A stretch of 8,935 nucleotides of DNA from Flavobacteriaceae bacterium (lineage in GTDB: Bacteria > Bacteroidota > Bacteroidia > Flavobacteriales > Flavobacteriaceae): positions 1-8,935 of the forward strand of contig JAQWON010000090.1 in the NCBI GenBank assembly GCA_029245825.1, given 5' to 3'. The translations under genes were made by a program, and so were the position numbers. Under the pieces are notes generated by a model that worked only from the letters and a program-made list of their open reading frames with translations, did no database searches and was not told the DNA's origin. Of the stretch, positions 1 to 6,283 are shown piece by piece. Numbering within the stretch: the first letter of the stretch is position 1; every line of letters starts with the position of its first letter.

Positions 1-957
1 AAAACCTTTATTTATCATCCAGACATAGAAAGTTATACGGTTATTAACCTTAGAGATAGTATATATGGGGAAAAAATGCTTAAACCAGTGAAAATTGTTA
101 AACAAGAAGCGACCGGGAATATAGAAAATTCTTTATATGAATCAATGATCGACAATGGATTAAATGAAGAATTAACATATTTACTTTCAGATATTTATGC
201 ATGGACTATTGATTTTTTTAGATTGCAAAAAGGGGATTCGTTTAAAATTATTTACACTGAAAAATTTGTAGATGATACAATATCCATTGGGATTGATAAA
301 GTTGATGCTGCATTGTTCACCCATTCTGGAAAAGATCACTACGCCTTTGCCTTTAAAAGAGATTCTTTAAATGGAATTATTGACTATTTTGACAGTAAAG
401 CAAAAAACCTACGCCGAGCTTTCCTTAAAGCCCCTGTTAAATTTAGCCGAGTGTCTTCTCGTTATAATTTACGCAGAAGAATACCATATTATGGAAATAA
501 AATTCGCCCACATAGAGGAACTGATTTTGCAGCATCTGTTGGAACTCCTATACTTGCAACAGCAGATGGTGTTATAACCAAATCCAGATATTCCAAAGCA
601 AATGGGAATTATGTAACAATAAAACATAATAACACATATACTACACAATACTTACATATGAAAAAAAGAATGGTTAAAAAAGGAAAGAAAGTCAGGCAGG
701 GAGAAGTAATCGGATTGGTAGGAATGACTGGGTATACTTCAGGTCCTCATGTTTGTTATCGTTTTTGGAAAAACGGAAGACAAGTTGATCCATTCAGACA
801 AAAATTACCTGAAGCAAAGCCAATTTCTAAAGATTTAAAAAATAAATATCTTGCTGAAATAGTCCCGATAAAATTTCAATTAGATTGTATTTCAAAAACT
901 AACATATACAGAGATGAATATACCGATCTTGCAATTTTAACTTCTAACATTGATTAA
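1..957 (+). CDS. M23 family zinc metallopeptidase (LytM/peptidoglycan endopeptidase type), 5' end missing
   Basis: The reading frame is open from base 1, so the gene starts before the window; 318 residues are visible, and the ATG at 76 is an internal methionine. M23 enzymes cut peptide cross-bridges of peptidoglycan outside the cytoplasm, so a signal peptide or membrane anchor is expected in the missing N-terminus. The first ~140 visible residues look like the non-catalytic region that precedes the catalytic domain in larger M23 proteins. The catalytic domain spans about 490-800. It has HRGTD (His at 511, Asp at 523), YLH (His at 655) and GPHVC (His at 748). In LytM the last motif is HxH, whose second His binds zinc; here that position is Cys (codon 754-756). 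I recall the same GPHVC form in flavobacterial relatives, so the enzyme may still be active with a His/Asp/Cys site. A basic, lysine-rich tail follows. The stop overlaps the pgi start by 8 bases, suggesting co-transcription. Exact substrate unknown. Confidence 0.9.
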   Translation, partial: KTFIYHPDIESYTVINLRDSIYGEKMLKPVKIVKQEATGNIENSLYESMIDNGLNEELTYLLSDIYAWTIDFFRLQKGDSFKIIYTEKFVDDTISIGIDKVDAALFTHSGKDHYAFAFKRDSLNGIIDYFDSKAKNLRRAFLKAPVKFSRVSSRYNLRRRIPYYGNKIRPHRGTDFAASVGTPILATADGVITKSRYSKANGNYVTIKHNNTYTTQYLHMKKRMVKKGKKVRQGEVIGLVGMTGYTSGPHVCYRFWKNGRQVDPFRQKLPEAKPISKDLKNKYLAEIVPIKFQLDCISKTNIYRDEYTDLAILTSNID

Positions 958-2614
958 AAAACCTTTTTTATCAGGTAATATAAGCCCAAATTGTCCTAAT
1001 GCCTGGGAAAAACTTAAGTCACATCATAGTGAGTTGTCCAAAAAATCTATCGTTGAACTTTTTTTAAGTGAAAAGGATAGAGAAAAAAGCTTATCGTTAT
1101 CCTGGGAAGATTTTTTTATTGATTTTTCAAAGAATAAAATTAATTCTACTACCATTGATCTTCTATTAGATTTAGCTAAGGAACTTGATCTTAGAGAAAG
1201 TATAGACGCCCTCTTTTCTGGCAAAAAAATAAATGAAACTGAAAATAGATCTGTACTTCATACTGCTTTAAGATCTGAAATAAAAGATACTTTATTAGTA
1301 GACGGTGAGAATATTATCTCCAATATCCAAGAAAATAAAAAAAGGATGTTTTCTTTAGCAAAGAAAATAATTAACGAAGATTGGAGAGGATTTTCTGACA
1401 AACCAATTAAAACTATAGTAAATGTTGGTATTGGAGGGTCAAATTTGGGGCCTGTTTTCGTTAATGAAGCATTAAAATTCTATAAAAATGATATTAATAT
1501 CCGCTTTATATCTAATATTGAAGGAGATCATTTATTTGAGGTCTTAAAATCTTTAGATCCAGAATCAACAATATTTATAATTGCTTCAAAAACTTTTACA
1601 ACTCAGGAAACCATTATTAATGCCAAAACTATTAAAGATTGGTTTTTACAAAAGGGCTCTATAAAATCCCTTGAGAGACATTTTATTGCTGTTACTTCTA
1701 GCATAGAAAAAGCAAAGGCCTTTGAGATAGCTGATGAAAATATTTTCCATATAGCTGATTGGACAGGGGGTAGATTTTCTCTTTGGGGACCTGTTGGGCT
1801 ATCAATATGTATCTCTATTGGACCAAATAATTTTGAAAGGCTTTTAAATGGGGCATATTCCATGGACAAACATTTTAGAAATAGTGAGTTCAAAAATAAT
1901 ATTCCTGTAATTTTAGCTTTGATAAGTATATGGTATAATAATTTTTGGGGAGCAGATTCAGAAGCCGTAATCCCTTATTCTCAATATTTGAAAAACTTTC
2001 CTTCTTATTTGCAACAAGCAAGTATGGAAAGTAATGGTAAAAATATTAATAGAGATGGGGAAAAGGTAAGTTATCAAACTGGAAATATAATTTGGGGATC
2101 GACTGGCACAAATGCACAACATGCCTTTTTTCAATTACTACATCAGGGGACTAAACTTATCCCCATAGATTTCATAGGTTTTGTTAAATCCCTACACGCT
2201 AAAGAAAATCAACAAGATAAATTAATTTCAAACCTATTTGGGCAAGCTGAAGCTTTAATGCTTGGGAAAAATAAATCGCAAGTTATAAAGGAGCTTGAAA
2301 AAAAAGGTTTGTCAAAAAAAGAGATATTTAAATTAGCGCCATTTAAAATTTTTGATGGTAATCGCCCCTCAAACACTATAATGATAAAAGAATTAACCCC
2401 GTATAATTTAGGGGCTCTAATTGCTCTTTATGAGCATAAAATTTTTGTGCAAGGGATAGTATGGAATATTTTTAGTTTTGATCAATGGGGTGTGGAACTT
2501 GGGAAAGAACTTGCTAACAAAATATATGATGATATTTCAAAAAATACATTTAAGGATTATGATTCCTCAACTAAGCAGCTAATAAAATTTTATTTGAGAA
2601 CTAAAAAAAACTAA
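950..2614 (+). CDS. pgi: Glucose-6-phosphate isomerase
   Basis: This cytoplasmic enzyme interconverts glucose 6-phosphate and fructose 6-phosphate in glycolysis and gluconeogenesis. The 554 residues match the usual long bacterial form (E. coli about 549). Visible features are a phosphosugar-binding SIS segment with NVGIGGSNLGP at residues 158-168 and ASKTFTTQET at 212-221. Family signature 1, DWTGGRFSLWGP, is at 270-281, and signature 2, ending FDQWGVELGKEL, is near 510-521. Expected catalytic residues are Glu360 (QASMESNGK), His391 (NAQHAFF) and Lys519, each five higher than E. coli Glu355, His386 and Lys514. The start is TTG at 950: an in-frame stop at 938-940 lies just upstream and there is no ATG before residue 133, so no ATG start is possible for a full-length protein. 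It overlaps the end of the M23 gene by 8 bases, consistent with translational coupling. Its stop overlaps the convergent recJ stop. Confidence 0.97.
   Translation: MIKKPFLSGNISPNCPNAWEKLKSHHSELSKKSIVELFLSEKDREKSLSLSWEDFFIDFSKNKINSTTIDLLLDLAKELDLRESIDALFSGKKINETENRSVLHTALRSEIKDTLLVDGENIISNIQENKKRMFSLAKKIINEDWRGFSDKPIKTIVNVGIGGSNLGPVFVNEALKFYKNDINIRFISNIEGDHLFEVLKSLDPESTIFIIASKTFTTQETIINAKTIKDWFLQKGSIKSLERHFIAVTSSIEKAKAFEIADENIFHIADWTGGRFSLWGPVGLSICISIGPNNFERLLNGAYSMDKHFRNSEFKNNIPVILALISIWYNNFWGADSEAVIPYSQYLKNFPSYLQQASMESNGKNINRDGEKVSYQTGNIIWGSTGTNAQHAFFQLLHQGTKLIPIDFIGFVKSLHAKENQQDKLISNLFGQAEALMLGKNKSQVIKELEKKGLSKKEIFKLAPFKIFDGNRPSNTIMIKELTPYNLGALIALYEHKIFVQGIVWNIFSFDQWGVELGKELANKIYDDISKNTFKDYDSSTKQLIKFYLRTKKN
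2611..2614. other. Tail-to-tail stop codon overlap of pgi and recJ (CTAA)
   Basis: The four bases CTAA serve both convergent genes: TAA at 2612-2614 ends pgi on the plus strand, and CTA at 2611-2613 reads as TAG to end recJ on the minus strand. I see no hairpin with a T tract here that would act as an intrinsic terminator, so the two transcripts probably run into each other's coding region. Confidence 0.9.
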
Positions 2615-4299
2615 AACTCTATTCCTTTAATTATTAACTGTAAATCTTTTCCGCCAAAAAAATCATCCCTGTCAATACTATAGAAAATATTAAATGGAAC
2701 CTGATTTTTAATTTTTTCGTAATGCTCTGCCATTCTAAATCCTATCCCCTTAAAATGGCCCCCTGAATCATCAACTAATTCCAATTTCAAATGATCATTT
2801 AACTTTCCTACTATTCTTGTCCCTCCTGAATCTAAGCAGTTCACAGTTTTAAAAATAGGTTCTGGATTTCCTTCGCCAAAAGGACTCATTTGAATTAAAA
2901 TCCTATAAAATTTTGGTGTTATTTTATCAAAAGTTAATTCCTGATCATAGTTTTTTATTGGTATACTATTCTTAGCTGTAGTTCTTTCTTTTACAGCTAG
3001 TTCAAAATCTGATTTGAATTTGAGAAAAGACTCTTCCATTATTGTCAAGCCAGCTGCATACTTATGCCCCCCAAATCTAATAATATGCTTTTTACAAGAC
3101 TGAAGAATGCTGTAAATATCTAATCCCTTTATAGACCTAACTGATCCGGTTAAATAATCTCCTGATGATGAAAATACTACTGTAGGGCGATGATACGTTT
3201 CTATCATCCTAGAGGCAACAATGCCTATAATTCCTTTATTCCAATCCTTATTATAAACTACAGAGGCATAAGATTTTTCCTCGTTATTTTCCTTTATCTG
3301 TTCTAAAGCTTCAATTGTTGTTTTTTTGTCTAAAAAACGTCTCTCTGTATTTAACATTTCAATTAATCTTGCCCTAGATATAGCATCAGATTTGTCCTCA
3401 GATAATAGGAGCTCTACTGAATGTTTTGCGTGTTTCATTCTACCAGATGCATTAATTCTTGGAGCAAGAGTGAAAACCAAATGAGAAATATTTATTTCAC
3501 CCTTAATATCTTGAAGAAACATTTTTATCCCTTGTCTTGGTCTTTCCTTAATCTGCTTGAGCCCGTAAAATGCTATAATTCTATTTTCATCTATTAATGG
3601 AACGACATCAGCTGCAATTGACATTGCAACTAAATCAAAAAAAAATTTGACATCTTTAATGTCTCCCCCTCTTTTCTTTTCAAGGGCATGAACTAATTTA
3701 AACCCTATCCCGCATCCAGATAGTTCTTTAAAAGGATAGTTACACCCTTCTTGCTTTGGATTTAAAATTGCAATAGCATCTGGTAAAATTTCTCCAGGTA
3801 TATGATGATCACAGACTATAAAATCAATTTTATTTTTTTTTGCGTAAGAAATATTATCGATAGCATTAATCCCACAATCTAATGATATAATTAAGCTTAC
3901 TTGTTCTTTTTTTGCAATGTCTATACTTTTTTTTGAAACACCATATCCCTCAGAATATCTGTCGGGCAAGTAATAAATAATTGGCAGGTGATTCTTTAAA
4001 TATGAATAGACTAATGTTACAGCAGTTATTCCATCAACATCATAATCTCCAAAAATCATTATTTTTTCCTGATTATGAATTGCTTTATTAATTCTTCCAA
4101 CAGCCTGAATCATGTTTAACATCATAAACGGGTCATGAAGATCAGCCAAATCAGGTCTAAAATAACTTTTTGCAGAGTCATAATCCGTAATTCCTCTTTC
4201 AGATAATAAATAAGCTATTTCGTATTGAACATTTAAAGCATTTATTAGTTGATTGACGTGGTTATCTTTCGGGTAGGGGTTTGCTATCTTCCACTTCAT
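2611..4299 (-). CDS. recJ: Single-stranded-DNA-specific exonuclease RecJ
   Basis: RecJ degrades single-stranded DNA 5' to 3' using metal ions, in RecF-pathway recombination, mismatch repair and base-excision repair. The 562 residues are close to the usual RecJ length. The DHH-family phosphoesterase motifs are complete: DYDVDG at 85-90 (motif I), Asp141 in SLDCG (motif II), CDHH at 163-166 (motif III) and AADVVPL at 229-235 (motif IV). The DHHA1 part carries PRINASGRM at 280-288 and GGHKYAAG at 410-417. The C-terminal OB-fold-like region follows, with GEGNPEP at 475-481. The start is ATG at 4299, five bases after the rsmI stop and without a Shine-Dalgarno sequence, so recJ is probably the last gene of the operon with rsmI and the unknown gene at 4998-5642. 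Several 8-9 base A/T homopolymers lie in the coding sequence (for example 3637-3645 and 3833-3841), but the frame is intact. Confidence 0.97.
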   Translation of the reverse strand: MKWKIANPYPKDNHVNQLINALNVQYEIAYLLSERGITDYDSAKSYFRPDLADLHDPFMMLNMIQAVGRINKAIHNQEKIMIFGDYDVDGITAVTLVYSYLKNHLPIIYYLPDRYSEGYGVSKKSIDIAKKEQVSLIISLDCGINAIDNISYAKKNKIDFIVCDHHIPGEILPDAIAILNPKQEGCNYPFKELSGCGIGFKLVHALEKKRGGDIKDVKFFFDLVAMSIAADVVPLIDENRIIAFYGLKQIKERPRQGIKMFLQDIKGEINISHLVFTLAPRINASGRMKHAKHSVELLLSEDKSDAISRARLIEMLNTERRFLDKKTTIEALEQIKENNEEKSYASVVYNKDWNKGIIGIVASRMIETYHRPTVVFSSSGDYLTGSVRSIKGLDIYSILQSCKKHIIRFGGHKYAAGLTIMEESFLKFKSDFELAVKERTTAKNSIPIKNYDQELTFDKITPKFYRILIQMSPFGEGNPEPIFKTVNCLDSGGTRIVGKLNDHLKLELVDDSGGHFKGIGFRMAEHYEKIKNQVPFNIFYSIDRDDFFGGKDLQLIIKGIEF

Positions 4300-4304
4300 A
4301 GAAA

Positions 4305-4982
4305 TTACTTATAGGATTTTCCTGAAATACATATAACAAATTCACCTTTAGGCGATTTCCGTTTAAAATGCTCCAATGTCTGTTTGATTGACCCTCTATA
4401 GGTTTCCTGATATATTTTTGTCATCTCTCTTGAAATTGCTATCATTCGATTCTCGCTAAAAAACAATAATAAATCATTTAACGTCTTGATTATTCGATGT
4501 GGTGATTCATATATAATTATTGTTCGCTTCTCTTGCTCTAATTCTTCAAGTCTTTTTTTCCTTCCTTTTCTGACAGGTAAAAATCCTTCAAAAACAAATC
4601 TTTCGCTAGGCAATCCACTTTGGACTAATGCTGGAATAATTGCAGTTGCTCCTGGAAGGCATTCTATTTCTATTTCATTTTTGATTGATTCACGAACTAA
4701 TAAAAAGCCGGGGTCAGAGATAGAAGGTGTCCCAGCATCAGTAATTAAAACAATTGACTTTTCTTTTTTTAATTCGGAAATAAATGAGTTTAATTTTATA
4801 TGCTCATTATATGAATGATATTTTTTTATTGGTTTATTGATTCCATAATAACTCAATAATTTAGAACTTCTTCTACTATCTTCAACTAATATTAAGTCTG
4901 CGTTTTTTAAAACTTTAATAGCTCTGAAGGTAATATCTTCAAGATTTCCGATAGGAGTTGGAACTAGATAAAGCTTTCCCAT
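4305..4982 (-). CDS. rsmI: 16S rRNA (cytidine(1402)-2'-O)-methyltransferase RsmI
   Basis: RsmI uses S-adenosylmethionine to methylate the 2'-OH of C1402 in 16S rRNA, in the decoding centre of the 30S subunit. The 225-residue protein is a tetrapyrrole-methylase-fold enzyme. Visible motifs are LVPTPIGNLEDITFRA at 6-21, VEDSRRS at 33-39, LITDAGTPSISDPG at 79-92, the LPGATA segment at 109-114, GLPSERFVFEGFLP at 123-136 and YESPHRI at 158-164. It is shorter than the E. coli protein (about 286 residues) because it ends after GEFVICISGK and lacks the extra C-terminal domain; I believe this short form is usual in Bacteroidota. The start is ATG at 4982, 15 bases after the stop of the upstream unknown gene; recJ follows after 5 bases. 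VEDSRRS differs slightly from the common AEDTR form, with no reason to doubt activity. Confidence 0.96.
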   Translation of the reverse strand: MGKLYLVPTPIGNLEDITFRAIKVLKNADLILVEDSRRSSKLLSYYGINKPIKKYHSYNEHIKLNSFISELKKEKSIVLITDAGTPSISDPGFLLVRESIKNEIEIECLPGATAIIPALVQSGLPSERFVFEGFLPVRKGRKKRLEELEQEKRTIIIYESPHRIIKTLNDLLLFFSENRMIAISREMTKIYQETYRGSIKQTLEHFKRKSPKGEFVICISGKSYK

Positions 4983-4997
4983 AAAGAAAATTAATTT

Positions 4998-5642
4998 TTA
5001 AAGAAAATTTTTTTGAAGTAAATAAATAAATCTTTCCTCATAAGATTCTTTACCCTCCCAATTATTGTGATATTTCTTTGTCCTTCCTATAACTTTTTTA
5101 ACTTGTTCAAAATGATTTAAACTTTCTATCTCTTTAATTATCTGCTGATAAATTGTTTTATTTTCATTGAAAAGATGTTTTATAAATGCATTTTTATCAT
5201 TAAGATCTATCTGAAGTCCTCCAGCAAATTGATCATTTAAATTTTTTGTTATTTTTTGAGGGAATAGGCCTACGTCCAAATCCAAAGGGTAATCTGGGCT
5301 TGAATACTTTATTTCACCTTGATTCTTTTTTGGGAAATTATTCTTCTTTTCAAACCTGTCCTTTTGTTTTCTTTTTACCTGTTTGTTTAGAACATCTTCT
5401 TTCTTTGTTTTTAACTTTACAAATTTTTCTTCACTCTTTTTAGAAGATTCAAATTCATCTTTTTTTACAATTTCATTGGGATTTAAAATATTTGATCCTT
5501 TAGTGCTAAAATATTTATATAGAATAATCTTTTCATATAGCGTTAAAACATCTTTAGAAATTTCATCTAAATCAATTGATACTTCATAGTTCAAAATTTT
5601 TTTTGCAATTTTTTTTAGTTCTATTTCAAGTTTGTCTAACAT
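4998..5642 (-). CDS. Conserved protein of unknown function with charged middle and NNWEGKE C-terminal motif
   Basis: I recognise this only as a type of uncharacterised protein that I recall from Flavobacteriia and related Bacteroidota; no biochemical role is known to me. It has 214 residues in three parts. Residues 1-45 look helical and amphipathic (LDKLEIELKKIAKKIL). Residues 55-112 are very rich in Lys, Glu and Asp, of low complexity and probably disordered. Residues 115-214 form a more ordered domain with GLQIDLNDKNAFIKHLF (142-158), a helix-forming stretch and the ending NNWEGKESYEERF (193-205). There is no signal peptide or membrane segment, so it should be cytoplasmic. It is the first gene of the apparent operon with rsmI and recJ, which gives only a weak hint of a nucleic-acid-related role. 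Its ATG at 5642 lies 49 bases from the divergent tdk start. The 5' end contains two 8-base A/T runs (5597-5604, 5609-5616) in Lys-Lys-Ile codons. Confidence 0.8.
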   Translation of the reverse strand: MLDKLEIELKKIAKKILNYEVSIDLDEISKDVLTLYEKIILYKYFSTKGSNILNPNEIVKKDEFESSKKSEEKFVKLKTKKEDVLNKQVKRKQKDRFEKKNNFPKKNQGEIKYSSPDYPLDLDVGLFPQKITKNLNDQFAGGLQIDLNDKNAFIKHLFNENKTIYQQIIKEIESLNHFEQVKKVIGRTKKYHNNWEGKESYEERFIYLLQKNFL

Positions 5643-5664
5643 AAAAGTGAAATGTTTAAGTTTG
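5632..5664 (+). promoter_or_regulatory. Putative Bacteroidota-type promoter for tdk-alr
   Basis: A perfect TAnnTTTG element (TAAGTTTG, 5657-5664) is preceded after 22 bases by TTG at 5632-5634, itself part of TTTG. This fits the known Bacteroidota consensus TTG-N(17-23)-TAnnTTTG for the primary sigma factor. Transcription would start near 5670, leaving about 22 bases of leader before the tdk ATG at 5692. The -33 element overlaps the first codons of the divergent gene at 4998-5642. Inferred from sequence only. Confidence 0.55.
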
Positions 5665-5691
5665 CTTACGTTTTTATTTGAAAATTACAAA

Positions 5692-6282
5692 ATGTTTTTA
5701 GAAAATCCCGAAAAAAGTAAGTCCCTATTTGGCTCAATAGAGGTTATTTGTGGTTCCATGTTCTCAGGTAAAACAGAGGAACTAATTCGTCGTATTAAAC
5801 GTGCTAAATTAGCAAACAAAAATATAAGTCTTTTCAAACCATGTATAGATAAAAGAAATAAAGAAAATCTAATAATTTCTCATGATTTAAACGAAATAAA
5901 AGCAACTTGTGTAAACTATGCTAAAGAAATTATCCCTTTAGCTAAAAACTCTGACATAGCCGCAATTGATGAGGGTCAATTTTCCGATGATGAAATAGTT
6001 AATGTAGCAAATCATCTTGCCAATAATGGAATAAGAGTAATAATCTCTGGTTTAGACATGGATTTTGAAGGTAATCCATTTGGTCCAATGCCTGCTTTAA
6101 TGGCAATAGCAGAAAATGTTCTTAAAGTAAGAGGCATATGTTCCAAAACAGGTAATTTATCTCTTTATAGTTATAGACAATCCAAAGAAAAAAATTTAAT
6201 TTTAATTGGAGAGAAAGAAATTTATCAACCAATGAGTAGAGAAGCTTTTTTTAAAGCAATGAAGAAATCTAAAAAGAAATAA
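5692..6282 (+). CDS. tdk: Thymidine kinase (type II, TK1-like)
   Basis: This enzyme phosphorylates thymidine (and deoxyuridine) with ATP in the pyrimidine salvage pathway. With the ATG at 5692 it has 196 residues. Motifs: P-loop GSMFSGKT at 21-28, FKPCID at 48-53, and Walker B/catalytic AIDEGQF at 91-97 with Glu94 as the likely base. GLDMDFEGNPFGPMP at 120-134 is the nucleoside-binding region. The structural zinc site of most TK1-like enzymes uses four Cys; only Cys150 remains (CSKTGN, later YQPMSREAF), a loss I associate with the Bacteroidota lineage. I chose the ATG because MFLEN is a familiar start for this group and the upstream TTG at 5632 would coincide with the predicted -33 promoter element and add 20 residues of unusual sequence. 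It diverges from the unknown gene at 5642, and alr starts one base after its stop. Confidence 0.95.
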   Translation: MFLENPEKSKSLFGSIEVICGSMFSGKTEELIRRIKRAKLANKNISLFKPCIDKRNKENLIISHDLNEIKATCVNYAKEIIPLAKNSDIAAIDEGQFSDDEIVNVANHLANNGIRVIISGLDMDFEGNPFGPMPALMAIAENVLKVRGICSKTGNLSLYSYRQSKEKNLILIGEKEIYQPMSREAFFKAMKKSKKK

Positions 6283-6283
6283 T

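Noticed and set aside
76..78. ATG at 76 as the start of the M23 peptidase
   Set aside because: The frame is open through base 1 with sensible protein sequence before the ATG, and family members are longer, so this is an internal Met of a truncated gene.
1603..1893. Minus-strand open frame of 96 codons inside pgi
   Set aside because: It lies wholly within a well-supported gene, covers its conserved motifs in antisense and resembles no family I know.
4486..4818. Plus-strand open frame of 110 codons inside rsmI
   Set aside because: It is the antisense shadow of conserved RsmI motifs, with Ser/Ile-rich composition and no domain resemblance.
5632..5691. TTG at 5632 as the start of thymidine kinase, giving 216 residues
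   Set aside because: It adds 20 residues unlike the family's N-terminus, overlaps the divergent gene's start and coincides with the predicted -33 promoter element; the ATG at 5692 gives the familiar MFLEN start.
5665..5691. Promoter for the minus-strand unknown gene-rsmI-recJ operon (TAATTTTC at 5687-5680 on the minus strand)
   Set aside because: It matches the -7 consensus at only 7 of 8 positions, and I see no TTG at a suitable distance upstream; too weak to annotate in DNA this AT-rich.
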